DNA of 64,000 nt from Methylobacterium sp. E-045. GTDB lineage: Bacteria; Pseudomonadota; Alphaproteobacteria; Rhizobiales; Beijerinckiaceae. Below are positions 53,581-62,713 of this stretch, piece after piece; the first letter of the stretch is position 1; each line of letters opens with the position of its first letter. Made by a program: the position numbers and the translations under genes. The DNA lies in contig NZ_JAKSYE010000028.1 of the NCBI RefSeq assembly GCF_022829685.1, positions 62,001 through 126,000 on the forward strand. The letters are read 5' to 3'. Under the pieces are notes generated by a model. That model worked only from the letters and a program-made list of their open reading frames with translations. It did no database searches and was not told where the DNA came from.

Positions 53581-55417
53581 CCGAACCCAGGCGGGCACCG
53601 ACCTCGCCGTCGATGCCCGGTGCATCGACCCGGACGGCACGGAACACGGAATCCGGGATTACGCCGCGCTGGGCGACGGCCGCTCCGTCGTCCTCGTCGG
53701 CCCGGACGGCGCGGTGGGGTGGTGGTGCGTCCCGGAGATGGATTCGCCGCCCCTGTTCGACCGGCTGCTGGAGCCGGACAGCGGCGGCTACTTCCAGGTC
53801 TGCCCCGAGGGCGCGTTCACGATGGAGCGGCGCTACCGCACTGACAGCAACGTGCTGGAGACGATCGTCACCACCGGGACCGGCACGGCGCGGATGACGG
53901 AATCCCTCAACAGCAGCCGCGCCGGCCGCCTGCCCTGGTGCGAGCTCGCGCGCCGCCTGGAGGGCGTCTCGGGCACGGTGACGTTCCGGATCCGCGCCGT
54001 GTTCGGCACGCGCGGCGATTCCCTGTCGCCCTGGCTCCAGCCCACCCCCAATGGCTGCGTGTTCCATGTGGGCCCGGTCCTCGGGGTGATCCGCTTCAGC
54101 GACAATATCCGCGTCCTGGAAGAGGAAGACCGCACCATCGCCGCGACGGTGACGCTGGGGGAGGGGGAACGCGCATTGGTGGCGCTTCTGGCCGGCGAGG
54201 ACGAGCCCCTGGGCATCCCCACCATCGCGGAGATCGACGAACGCATCGACGTCAGCGACGACGCCTGGCGGCACTGGGCGGAGGGGCTGCATTATGACGG
54301 CCCGCACCGTTCCGAGGTGCGGCGCAGCGGCCTTGCCCTGAAGCTGCTGCTCTACTCGCCCACCGGCGCCATCGCGGCGGCCGCCACCACCTCCCTGCCC
54401 GAGCGGATCGGCGGGTCGAAGAACTACGATTACCGCTATGCCTGGATCCGCGACGCCGGATACACCGTCAACGCCTTCCTGCGCGTCGGCGCTATGCCGG
54501 AGGCGAAGGCCGCCTTCTCCTGGCTGATGACGCATCTCGACACGCATGGGGCGCAGGTCTTCTACACCCTGCGCGGGGGCAGGGTGCCGGAGGAGACCTC
54601 CCTCGATCTCGCCGGCTATCGCGGGTCGCGCCCGGTCCGGGTGGGGAACGCGGCGGCCCGCCAGCACCAGCACGGGATCTACGGCGACATCTTCGAGACC
54701 GCGACCCTGTTCGTCGCCGACGGCAACATCCTCGACCAGAAGAGCGCGACGGTCCTGGCGGACCTCGCCGACGAATGCGCCGACCGCTGGCGCCAGAAGG
54801 ATGCCGGGATCTGGGAACTGGAAGTCCCGCAGCACTACACGATGTCGAAGATCAGCGCCTGGCAGGCGCTGGCCCGCGCGGTCGAACTGGCGGAGGCCGG
54901 TCATATCTCCGCGACCTGCGTGCCGCGCTGGTCGCGGGAGCGGGATCGGATCCAGGCCTGGATCGAGGAGCATTGCTGGTCAGAGACGCGCCGCGCCTAC
55001 ACGTTCTATCCGGGCACCGACCGCCTCGACGCTTCCCTGACCCTGGCGGTCCGGTTCGGCTTCGACGGGCGCGACCGCCTGTCCTCCACCCTCGATGCGA
55101 TCCGCGAGGAACTCGGGCGCGGCCCGCTCCTCTATCGCTATTCGGGGGCCGAGAAGGAGGAGGGCGCCTTCATCGCCTGCTCGTTCTGGCTGGTGGAGGC
55201 CCTGGCCGAACTCGGCCGCCAGGACGAGGCCGAGGCGGTCTTCACCGGCACGTTGCGCGCCGTCACCGGGGGCGTCGGCGTGATGAGCGAGATGGTCGAT
55301 CCCGACACCGGCGACCATCTCGGCAACACACCGCAGGGCCTCAGCCATCTCGCCCTGCTTCACGCGGCCTGCTCCCTGCGCGGCGACCGCGAACGCGATC
55401 TGAAAGCGGCCCGATGA
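53573..55417 (+). CDS. GH15 glucoamylase-family protein
   Basis: A 614-residue glycoside hydrolase family 15 protein. The N-terminal beta-sandwich starts GIRDYAALGDGRSVVLVGPD and GAVGWWCVPEMDSPPLFDRL. The catalytic (alpha/alpha)6 barrel has SLPERIGGSKNYDYRYAWIR and DAGYTVNAFL, then KDAGIWELEVPQHYTMSKIS and EEGAFIACSFWLVEALA. Members release glucose from alpha-glucans or trehalose. No signal peptide, so cytoplasmic. A nearby GH63-like enzyme suggests storage or osmolyte sugar turnover. It overlaps the following MFS gene by four bases. Confidence 0.92.
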   Translation: MNDRTQAGTDLAVDARCIDPDGTEHGIRDYAALGDGRSVVLVGPDGAVGWWCVPEMDSPPLFDRLLEPDSGGYFQVCPEGAFTMERRYRTDSNVLETIVTTGTGTARMTESLNSSRAGRLPWCELARRLEGVSGTVTFRIRAVFGTRGDSLSPWLQPTPNGCVFHVGPVLGVIRFSDNIRVLEEEDRTIAATVTLGEGERALVALLAGEDEPLGIPTIAEIDERIDVSDDAWRHWAEGLHYDGPHRSEVRRSGLALKLLLYSPTGAIAAAATTSLPERIGGSKNYDYRYAWIRDAGYTVNAFLRVGAMPEAKAAFSWLMTHLDTHGAQVFYTLRGGRVPEETSLDLAGYRGSRPVRVGNAAARQHQHGIYGDIFETATLFVADGNILDQKSATVLADLADECADRWRQKDAGIWELEVPQHYTMSKISAWQALARAVELAEAGHISATCVPRWSRERDRIQAWIEEHCWSETRRAYTFYPGTDRLDASLTLAVRFGFDGRDRLSSTLDAIREELGRGPLLYRYSGAEKEEGAFIACSFWLVEALAELGRQDEAEAVFTGTLRAVTGGVGVMSEMVDPDTGDHLGNTPQGLSHLALLHAACSLRGDRERDLKAAR

Positions 55418-56652
55418 CCGGCACCACTCTCGACACCCGTTCCGGCGCCCTCAGCCTGCCGGACGCGGCACCCAGCCGGCATCCCGGCCTCGTCCTCACC
55501 GCCCTGGCCATGGGTGGCTTTGCCATCGGCACCACCGAATTCGCGACGATGAGCCTGCTTCCGGCCTTCGCGCCCGATCTCGGCATCGACGCGCCGACGG
55601 CCGGCCACGTCATCAGCGCCTACGCTCTCGGCGTCGTCGTCGGAGCGCCGGTCATCGCGGTGCTCGCGGCGACCATGGCCCGCAGGACGCTGCTGGTCGG
55701 GCTGATGGTGCTGTTCGCGCTGGGCAACATCCTGTCGGCCCTGGCGCCGAACTATCACGGGATGCTCCTGTTCCGGTTCCTGGCGGGCCTGCCGCACGGC
55801 GCCTATTTCGGCGTGGCCGCCCTCGTCGCCGCCTCCCTCGTCCCACGGGAGCGGCGGACCCAGGCGGTCTCGCGGGTGATCCTGGGCCTCACCCTCGCGA
55901 CGGTGGCGGGCGTGCCCCTCGCCAACGTCATCGGCCAGCTCGTGGGCTGGCGCTGGAGCTTCGGGCTCGTCGCCGTCCTGGCACTCCTGACGGCGGTGTC
56001 CGTGCGGATCCTGGCGCCCCTCGGACGACCGGCTTCGGGCGCCAGTGCGCTGCGCGAACTCGGGGCCCTGCGGCGCGGACAGGTCTGGCTCACCCTCGCC
56101 ATCGGCGCCATCGGCTTCGGCGGCCTGTTCTCGGTCTACACCTATCTCGCCTCGACGCTGATCGAGGTCACCCATGCCGCGCCGGTGGCGATCCCCCTGG
56201 TGCTGGCCGTGTTCGGCCTCGGCCTCACCGTGGGCAACCTCGTCTGTGCCTGGGCCGCCGACCGCGCCCTGATGCCGGCGGCCGGGCTGACCCTGGTCTG
56301 GACGGCGGCGGCTCTGGCCCTCTACCCGTTCTCGGTCGGCAGCGTCTGGACCCTGGCGCCGGTGGTGTTCCTCATCGGCTGCGGGGGCGGCCTCGCCACC
56401 ATCCTGCAGACCCGGCTGATGGACGTGGCCGAGGACGCCCAGACCCTGGCGGCCGCGCTCAACCACTCGGCCTTCAACTTCGCCAACGCCCTGGGCCCCT
56501 GGCTCGCCGGCCTCGCCCTCACAGCCGGTTTCGGCCTGCCCTCCACCGGCTGGGTCGGCGTGGCCCTGGCGCTCGGCGGGCTGGCGCTGTGGGCGGTCTC
56601 CGCCGCGCTGGAACGGCCCCGCGTCGCCTCGTCGACACTGCGGGGACGGTGA
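55414..56652 (+). CDS. MFS drug/sugar exporter, AraJ-like (DHA1)
   Basis: A 412-residue twelve-helix transporter. TM1 is LTALAMGGFAIGTTEFATMS, and motif A is VIAVLAATMARRTLLVGLMV. LFRFLAGLPHGAYFGVAALV is typical of the AraJ/CmlA-type DHA1 group. It probably exports a sugar or a drug by proton antiport. The ATGA overlap with GH15 suggests coupled expression, so an exported or imported sugar is plausible. The substrate is unknown. Confidence 0.88.
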   Translation: MTGTTLDTRSGALSLPDAAPSRHPGLVLTALAMGGFAIGTTEFATMSLLPAFAPDLGIDAPTAGHVISAYALGVVVGAPVIAVLAATMARRTLLVGLMVLFALGNILSALAPNYHGMLLFRFLAGLPHGAYFGVAALVAASLVPRERRTQAVSRVILGLTLATVAGVPLANVIGQLVGWRWSFGLVAVLALLTAVSVRILAPLGRPASGASALRELGALRRGQVWLTLAIGAIGFGGLFSVYTYLASTLIEVTHAAPVAIPLVLAVFGLGLTVGNLVCAWAADRALMPAAGLTLVWTAAALALYPFSVGSVWTLAPVVFLIGCGGGLATILQTRLMDVAEDAQTLAAALNHSAFNFANALGPWLAGLALTAGFGLPSTGWVGVALALGGLALWAVSAALERPRVASSTLRGR

Positions 56653-56669
56653 GCGGAGGGCCGAGCCGC

Positions 56670-56903
56670 CTACGACGTCAGCGGCTGGATATCGAGCTGC
56701 ATGCCCCGGCCCCTCAGGACGCGGACGAGGCGGCCTTCGAGTTCGTCGTCGAGCCCGTTCACCTGCATGTGCAGGCGGCTCCCCTTCGCCGTGCCCGTCA
56801 CCCAGAGACGATAGACCAGCCCCTCCTCGCGCAACTGCGTCAGAATCCGCTCGGACCCGATCCGGTTGGCTTCGTCGTTCATTGCGATGAGGCTCGTGTC
56901 CAT
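56670..56903 (-). CDS. Hypothetical protein, 77 residues
   Basis: A soluble small protein beginning MDTSLIAMNDEANRIGSERI. A mixed pattern follows (LTQLREEGLVYRLWVTGTAK, MQVNGLDDELEGRLVRVLRG). No family recognised. It converges with the MFS gene. The coding pattern (third-position GC) is like the neighbours. Confidence 0.6.
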   Translation of the reverse strand: MDTSLIAMNDEANRIGSERILTQLREEGLVYRLWVTGTAKGSRLHMQVNGLDDELEGRLVRVLRGRGMQLDIQPLTS

Positions 56904-57327
56904 GCAGCTCTCGTTCCCTGTTGTGCCGCGCCCTCGTTCGCCGAACCGGCATCCCCCTCGGCGGAGAGCGCTCTAGGACAACGTCCCAGGGTCCTGTTTC
57001 GTCCTGATGTCTCGGGTGCCGTCTTCGAACGAGGATAACGATCGGGACACGGCGAGCCCTTGGCCACCGAGGGCAGGAGTGTTCCGCATCCACCCGACGC
57101 CCATCGACGAACCCTCGCAATGAGCGGGCCGGCACGGTCCCGCCCGATACGGGGACGACCATCAGCGTGCCCGAGCGATTCGAGGAGCGCTCTCCGGCGG
57201 CGCGCGCAGGTTTCCGGGCTGCGGAATCTGCCTTAATCGTTCTTCAGCATAGAAATTTACTGTCGTTTATCGCCGCCGGCCCGATAAGCTCTGGAGACGG
57301 AGCCGACGCGGCTCCCGGAGGCATGAG
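56904..57327. other. Intergenic region, no gene seen
   Basis: About 424 bases. A short dyad AGAGCGCTCTAG lies near 56966-56977, next to an AGGAC..GTCCT pair. An AT-richer stretch near 57231-57270 (TTAATCGTTCTTCAGCATAG) is a likely promoter area for the next gene. Open frames here are shadows. Confidence 0.5.
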
Positions 57328-57615
57328 ATGAAGTTCGGATCCGCAATCCTGCTGGGACTCTTCGCGGCGTCCCCGGCCGCCGAGGCGCTGGCCCAGAGCG
57401 CCCGCGACGTGCCGATCACCCAGGATCTGCGCCGCGAGGAGCGCATCGAGCGCCGCCTCGACCGGAACATGCCGCCGCCGGTGGACCCCAACGTGTCGCC
57501 GGACAATCCGGACGGCGTCGTCGGCTTCGACGGTCCGCCCGGCATGTTCGAGAACGGCGTCGAGAACGGCAGCCCGATCCCCTCCGGATCCCCGGTGGAC
57601 GACGACGACGACTGA
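57328..57615 (+). CDS. Small exported protein with acidic tail, 95 residues
   Basis: A Sec-type signal (KFGSAILLGLFAASPAAEAL, cleavage after about residue 23) precedes a charged segment TQDLRREERIERRLDRNMPP. A Gly/Pro/Asp-rich tail follows and ends in five Asp. No domain recognised. GGAGGCATGAG before the ATG is a good ribosome site. It probably resides in the periplasm. The role is unknown. Confidence 0.7.
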   Translation: MKFGSAILLGLFAASPAAEALAQSARDVPITQDLRREERIERRLDRNMPPPVDPNVSPDNPDGVVGFDGPPGMFENGVENGSPIPSGSPVDDDDD

Positions 57616-58146
57616 CCGTATCGCCGGAGATCGATGGACGGGACACCGTCGCCCCGCGCCGCACCGGCCTCCCCTGTTGCCGAGACGTAGGCGGTCGAGG
57701 CTCGTGCCCGTCCGGTCTCAGCGTCTCTCACGAGACTCCCGCTGCGCCGCCGTGCTCGGAGCGAGAACCGAGGGTGACCGGGAGTTTCGTGAGGCACTCT
57801 CAGCCGCGAACCCGGCCCTCCCGGCGAGGATCAGGAGGCGCCATCCGCCACCATGAGAGCGGGCTTGCCCGGCCGCCTGCAGTCTCCGAAGGACCCGCCC
57901 GGGTCGGGCGAGCGCGGCGAGAGGCCTCCCAAACATGCAACAGGCGGGCGCGCGCTCGCCTTCTGCATGTGCGACAACGGCGCGTCGGCGCCCTGGTTCG
58001 AGGTCGATCGTTGTCACTGCGGGAGCCGTCGCCGGGATGGCTCGAAATCGGCTCGCTCTTGCCATGTGTGAATGTGCCGTCGCCGGGACCATGCCATGGC
58101 CCCATCCACACGATACGCGACAGACGCGATACGAGGCCGGCGGGCG
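57616..58146. other. Intergenic region of 531 bases
   Basis: No gene is convincing on either strand. The minus-strand frame 57718-58542 covers the DUF2934 gene in antisense and is Arg/Cys-rich. The region contains the 38-base palindrome described separately. Otherwise I see no promoter or RNA that I could name. Confidence 0.5.
57933..57970. repeat. 38-base near-perfect palindrome
   Basis: The left arm ACATGCAACAGGCGGGCGC pairs with the right arm at 16 of 19 positions around a central GCGC/GCGC. It has no T-run after it. It could be an operator, a REP-like unit or a cruciform. Confidence 0.75.
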
Positions 58147-58410
58147 ATGCTGAAACAGGATTCGCATGAGGCAGGGTCCGGGGACCGTGCGGCTCGTATG
58201 AAGCGAGATGCGACCGGTCGCGCCGCCGCACCGACATTCGACCAGATCCGTCGGCGCGCCTATGAACTCTGGGAGCGCAATCACCAGCCGATGGGGTTCG
58301 AGATCGAGTTCTGGCTCATGGCCGAGAAGGAGTTGCGGGCCGAGCGGGACCGGGCGGCGAAAGCGGAGGCGACGGAGGCCGGCGATCCCCCGCCGCCACA
58401 GCAAGCCTGA
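58147..58410 (+). CDS. DUF2934 domain protein
   Basis: An 87-residue protein. IRRRAYELWERNHQPMGFEI and EFWLMAEKEL match the DUF2934 pattern R-x-x-A-Y-x-x-W-E, x-G, W-x-x-A-E-x-x-L. Its function is unknown; short soluble helical proteins of this family are common in alphaproteobacteria. The start may be the Met at 58198 rather than 58147. The C-terminus is Ala/Glu/Pro rich. Confidence 0.75.
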   Translation: MLKQDSHEAGSGDRAARMKRDATGRAAAPTFDQIRRRAYELWERNHQPMGFEIEFWLMAEKELRAERDRAAKAEATEAGDPPPPQQA

Positions 58411-58485
58411 GCGGGCCACGAGACGATCTTGCCCGCAACCGCATCCCCCGCACATATCCTTCATGTCGAAAACGCAAGAGCACAG

Positions 58486-58531
58486 GACTATCGTTGGGCA
58501 ATGCTTGCACGACGATAGTCGAACTGCCCAA
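58486..58531. other. Overlapping inverted repeats, pseudoknot-like order
   Basis: Arms appear in the order A, B, A', B'. GACTATCGT (58486-58494) pairs with ACGATAGTC (58512-58520). TTGGGCA (58494-58500) pairs with TGCCCAA (58525-58531). The two helices interleave, so they can form a pseudoknot or two exclusive hairpins. They lie 140 bases before the chemoreceptor gene. Confidence 0.6.
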
Positions 58532-58670
58532 TCATCGATCATTCGCCCCAGGTTCTGGCGATAGATCTCACGGCGGACCGCCGCTCCGTTTTAAGAATCC
58601 TTTATAGGTTTTGCGTATCTTCAGAACGGATACCATCAAGAGATGGCCTCCCGTCCTCGGAACGCTTTTC

Positions 58671-60356
58671 ATGCTGAGCCGCCTTTCCCTGCGCGCGCGC
58701 CTCATCGGCGCCTTCTCGATCACGACGCTGCTCCTTGTGAGCATGGGGGCCGTGGCGTTGACCGCCACCCGGACGATCAACGGACATCTGGTGAGCGTGC
58801 AATCGGACGCTCTGCCGAGCGTCGCCAAGGCCGGTGAGATCTCCGGCTGGATCGGGCGCTACGCGATCAGCATCTATCGCCATCTCGGCGCGATCGATCC
58901 GAATTCGAAGGCGCGCTACGAGGCCGAGATCATCGACCGTCAGGGCAAGGTCACGCGCATCCTGGCCGAGTATGCGAGCCTCGCCAGCTCCCCCGGCGAG
59001 AAGGCGGTCTACGACACGCTCAACGCGACCTGGCTCGATTACCAAAAGGAGAACAAGGCGATCCTCGATCTCTCGCGCGGCGGGATGAACGAGGATGGGC
59101 TCGAGCGGCTGCAGGGCAAGTCCACCGAACTCCAGCGCCAGTGTACCTCGCTGGCGGACCGGCTCGTGGCCATCAACAACGAGGCGGCGGAGACGTCCCG
59201 GGTCGCGAGCCGGGAGGCCTTCGACCGGACCGAGACCCTCGTTCTCGGCGCGGGCCTCGGCGGCCTCGTCCTGTCGGCCCTGCTCGCGTTCTGGATCATC
59301 CGAGGCGTCACCGGGGGCATCGCCTCGGTGGTGCGGCCGATGCAGGCGCTGGCCTCCGGCGATCTCTCCGTGGCGATCCCGCGCCAGGGGGAGGGGACCG
59401 AGATCGGGACGATCGCGGACGCGGTGCAGGTGTTCAAGACGCGCCTCGTCGAGATGCGCGCCCTGGAGGAAGAGACCGAACTGGCGCGCGCCGGCGCCGA
59501 GGCCCAGCGGCACGCCGCCATGCACACGCTGGCGGGGGATTTCGAACAGGCCGTGGGCGGCATCATCGGCACGGTGGCGGCGGCGGCGAGCCAGCTCCAG
59601 GGGACCGCACGCGCGATGACGGCGACGGCCACGCAGACCGCCTCGCAATCCCTGAACGTGGCGGCGGCGGCCGAGGAGGCGGCCTCCAACGTCAGCACCG
59701 TGGCGGCGGCCGCCGAACAGCTCGGCTCCTCGGTCGAGGAAATCGGCCGTCAGGTGGACGGATCGGCCACCCTCGCCACCCTCGCCGTCGACGAGGCGGC
59801 ACGGACCGCCTCCCTCGTCGAGGAACTCAGCCTGGCGGCGGGCCGGATCGGCGACGTCGTCTCGATCATCTCCGACATTGCCGGGCAGACCAACCTCCTG
59901 GCCCTGAACGCCACCATCGAGGCGGCCAGGGCCGGCGCGTCGGGCCGCGGCTTCGCCGTGGTCGCCGCCGAGGTGAAACTGCTCGCCAGCCAGACCACGC
60001 GCGCGACCCAGGAGATCGGCGACCAGATCGGCCGCATCCAGGCCTCCACGGGACAGGCGGTCTCGGCGATCGGCGCCATCACCACGCGGATCGGCGAGAT
60101 CAGCACCGTCGCCACATCCATCGCCGCCGCCGTGGAGCAACAGGGCGCGGCGACCCGGGAGATCGTCCGCAACGTGTCCCAGGCCGCCCAGGGGACGGGA
60201 CAGGTCACCGCCAACGTCGCCAGCGTCGCCACCGCGGCCGAAGAGACGGGCGCCGCGGCGAGCCAGGTCCTCGCCTCGGCCTCCGCGCTGTCGCGGCAAT
60301 CGGAGCATCTCAGCGGGGAGGTGACCCGCTTCCTCGCCACCGTGCGGGCCGCCTGA
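58671..60356 (+). CDS. Methyl-accepting chemotaxis protein
   Basis: A 561-residue chemoreceptor. TM1 is about 9-31 and TM2 about 193-215, with a helical periplasmic sensor between them. HAMP follows (IIRGVTGGIASVVRPMQALA, about 212-265). The signalling tip is IISDIAGQTNLLALNATIEA then ARAGASGRGFAVVA, the conserved CheA/CheW-binding hairpin. The C-terminus has no CheR-binding pentapeptide. It senses an unknown ligand in the periplasm. The ATG at 58671 was chosen because LSLRARLIGAFSI directly follows. Confidence 0.93.
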   Translation: MLSRLSLRARLIGAFSITTLLLVSMGAVALTATRTINGHLVSVQSDALPSVAKAGEISGWIGRYAISIYRHLGAIDPNSKARYEAEIIDRQGKVTRILAEYASLASSPGEKAVYDTLNATWLDYQKENKAILDLSRGGMNEDGLERLQGKSTELQRQCTSLADRLVAINNEAAETSRVASREAFDRTETLVLGAGLGGLVLSALLAFWIIRGVTGGIASVVRPMQALASGDLSVAIPRQGEGTEIGTIADAVQVFKTRLVEMRALEEETELARAGAEAQRHAAMHTLAGDFEQAVGGIIGTVAAAASQLQGTARAMTATATQTASQSLNVAAAAEEAASNVSTVAAAAEQLGSSVEEIGRQVDGSATLATLAVDEAARTASLVEELSLAAGRIGDVVSIISDIAGQTNLLALNATIEAARAGASGRGFAVVAAEVKLLASQTTRATQEIGDQIGRIQASTGQAVSAIGAITTRIGEISTVATSIAAAVEQQGAATREIVRNVSQAAQGTGQVTANVASVATAAEETGAAASQVLASASALSRQSEHLSGEVTRFLATVRAA

Positions 60357-60584
60357 CCGCCCTCCCGGCACACCCTCCGCACCGGTCCGGCCCAGGCATG
60401 ATCCGTGGCTTTCATGCCTGGGCACGAGGCGAAACCGCCCTCCGCCTGCCTAGGGAAGAGGCATCCACCCCGTTCGCCCGATCTTGCCCGTAATGTGAGA
60501 TTTGTTGGCATCGATCTTGTTACGTCGCTCACCTGACGACTGGCCGCTTCCACCGGGCGGACGGCACGAAGCGGAGTGATATCG

Positions 60585-61835
60585 ATGATCAAGGGCACGA
60601 TGAACCGTCGCCATGCGCTCAAGCTCGGATTGGCGGGGGCGGGCGGCGCGGTGGCGATGCCGTTCTTCGCCCGGAACGGATTGGCGGCGGAACCGATCAA
60701 GCTCGGCAGCCTCCTCGACGGGACCGGGGCGCTGGGCCTCGAAGGCAAGCGGATGATCGAGACCACCGAATACGCGGTGGAGCTCATCAACAAGGCCGGC
60801 GGGCTGCTGGGGCGGCCGATCAAGCTGATCGCCTACGACACCCAGTCCAACATGCAGCTCTACACCCAATACGCCCAGACCCTCGCCCTGAAGGACAAGG
60901 TCGACGTCATCCAGGGCGGCATCACCTCGGCCTCGCGCGAGGCGATCCGGCCGATCTTCGGCCGCTCCAAGACCCTCTACTTCTACAACACCCAGTACGA
61001 GGGCGGCGTCTGCGACCGCAACGTCTTCTGCACCGGCTCGACCCCGGCCCAGACCGTCAACCACATCGTCGACTACGCCCTCAAGAACTGGGGCAAGAAG
61101 GCCTACATCGTGGCGGCCGACTACAATTACGGCCACATCACCGCGAGCTGGATGACGAAGTTCATGAAGGATGGCGGCGGCTCCGTGGCCGGCACCGACT
61201 TCTTCCCCCTCGACGTGACGAACTTCTCCTCCGCCATCAGCCGCATCCAGCAGGCCCAGCCCGAGATCGTCCTCTCGGCCCTCGTCGGCGCCAACCATTC
61301 GGGCTTCTACCGCCAATGGGACGCCGCCGGCATGAAGGGCAAGATCCCCATGGGGGCCACCGTGTTCGGCCTCGGCGACGAGCTCACCACCATGGACACC
61401 TCCACCACCAACGGCATCCTCACCTGCTACGGCTGGTACAACGACCTCGACACCCCCGCGAGCAAGGCCTTCGTCACGGGCATGCAGGCCAAGTTCGGCG
61501 CCGACGTCACCGATCTCAGCGAGCTCGACACCGCCACCTACGAAGGCATCATGTTCTGGGCGGAGGCGGTGAAGAAGGCCGGTTCGATCGAGCGCGACGC
61601 CGTCATCGCGGCGCTGGAGAGCGGCATCAGCATCGACTCGCCGACAGGCAAGGTGACGATGGATCCGGGCACCCACCACACCATCCGCAACACCTACCTC
61701 GCCCGGCCCAAGGACCGGAAATGGGAGCAGCTGGCGACCTTCCCGGATTCGTTCCCGGCCGATACCGGCGGTGCCTGCGACCTCGTGAAGAACCCGCGCA
61801 TGAACAAGCAGTTCACGCCCGACCTGAAGGGCTGA
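60585..61835 (+). CDS. Urea/amide-type ABC transporter substrate-binding protein
   Basis: A 416-residue branched-chain-type binding protein. The twin-arginine-like start NRRHALKLGLAGAGGAVAMP suggests Tat or Sec export. The mature part has IKLGSLLDGTGALGLEGKRM, LINKAGGLLGRPIKLIAYDT and SKTLYFYNTQYEGGVCDRNV, as in UrtA/FmdD-like proteins. The ligand is probably urea, a short amide or a related compound. Permease genes follow directly. The start could also be ATG at 60600. An AGCGGAG lies upstream. Confidence 0.85.
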   Translation: MIKGTMNRRHALKLGLAGAGGAVAMPFFARNGLAAEPIKLGSLLDGTGALGLEGKRMIETTEYAVELINKAGGLLGRPIKLIAYDTQSNMQLYTQYAQTLALKDKVDVIQGGITSASREAIRPIFGRSKTLYFYNTQYEGGVCDRNVFCTGSTPAQTVNHIVDYALKNWGKKAYIVAADYNYGHITASWMTKFMKDGGGSVAGTDFFPLDVTNFSSAISRIQQAQPEIVLSALVGANHSGFYRQWDAAGMKGKIPMGATVFGLGDELTTMDTSTTNGILTCYGWYNDLDTPASKAFVTGMQAKFGADVTDLSELDTATYEGIMFWAEAVKKAGSIERDAVIAALESGISIDSPTGKVTMDPGTHHTIRNTYLARPKDRKWEQLATFPDSFPADTGGACDLVKNPRMNKQFTPDLKG

Positions 61836-61846
61836 GGCGCCTCTTC

Positions 61847-62713
61847 ATGGATCTCGCGGGGCTTCTGACCTTCAACGTCCTCACCGGCATCGCCACCCTG
61901 GTCCTGATCACCCTCGGTCTTGGGGTGATCTACGGCATGATGCGCATCATCAACCTGGCGCATGGCGAGTTCATGATGCTCGGCGCCTACACCGCCGTGA
62001 TGGCGAACGGCGCCGGGGTGAACATCTGGATCGCCATGCTCGTCCTGCCGCCCCTGGTGGTGGGGGCGGTGGGGCTGGTCCTCGAACGCACCGTCATCCG
62101 CTTCCTCTACGGGCGGATGATGGACACCATGCTGGCGACCTGGGGCATCAGCCTCGGGCTGATCGGCCTCATCACCACCGTCTACGGCAACGTCGTGCGG
62201 GGCGTCTCGACCCCCGTGGGCAGTTTCGAGATCGGCCGCTACGGCGCCAGCCTCTACAGCCTCGTCATCGTCGCCACGGCGCTTGCCGCCCTCACGGGCA
62301 TGTTCCTCCTCCTGCGCATGACGAAGTTCGGGCTGATCCTGCGCGCCACCATGCAGAACCCGCGCATGGCCGCCGCCATGGGCGTCTCCCCCGACCGCAT
62401 CTACATGGCGACCTTCGGCCTCGGCGCGGCTCTGGCGGGCCTCGCCGGCGGCGTGCTCGCCCCGATCTCGGGCGTCTCCCCCTCCATGGGGGCGGCCTAC
62501 ATCTCCCGCGCCTTCATCACCGTGCTCGGCGGCGGGCCGGCCATCGTCACCGGGACCGGCCTCGCCTCGTCGGTGTTCGGCGTCATCAACGAGCTGGTCT
62601 CGTTCAGGACCACGCCCGTCATCGGCGACGTCGCCCTCCTCGTCGCAGCCATCCTGCTGATCCGCGTGCTGCCCCAGGGCATCACCGGCCGCTACCTGAG
62701 GCGCAGCCTATGA
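61847..62713 (+). CDS. ABC transporter permease, UrtB-like
   Basis: A 288-residue LivH/UrtB-type permease. It has LGLGVIYGMMRIINLAHGEF and MMLGAYTAVM, then MAAAMGVSPDRIYMATFGLG and AALAGLAGGVLAPISGVSPS. It has about eight helices. It pairs with the next permease for passage of the substrate. The spacing is 11 bases from the binding protein, and it overlaps the next gene by four bases. Confidence 0.9.
   Translation: MDLAGLLTFNVLTGIATLVLITLGLGVIYGMMRIINLAHGEFMMLGAYTAVMANGAGVNIWIAMLVLPPLVVGAVGLVLERTVIRFLYGRMMDTMLATWGISLGLIGLITTVYGNVVRGVSTPVGSFEIGRYGASLYSLVIVATALAALTGMFLLLRMTKFGLILRATMQNPRMAAAMGVSPDRIYMATFGLGAALAGLAGGVLAPISGVSPSMGAAYISRAFITVLGGGPAIVTGTGLASSVFGVINELVSFRTTPVIGDVALLVAAILLIRVLPQGITGRYLRRSL

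Noticed and set aside
57718-58542. A 274-residue minus-strand protein with many Cys and Arg
   Set aside because: It runs antisense to the DUF2934 gene and through gene-free sequence, without a family match.
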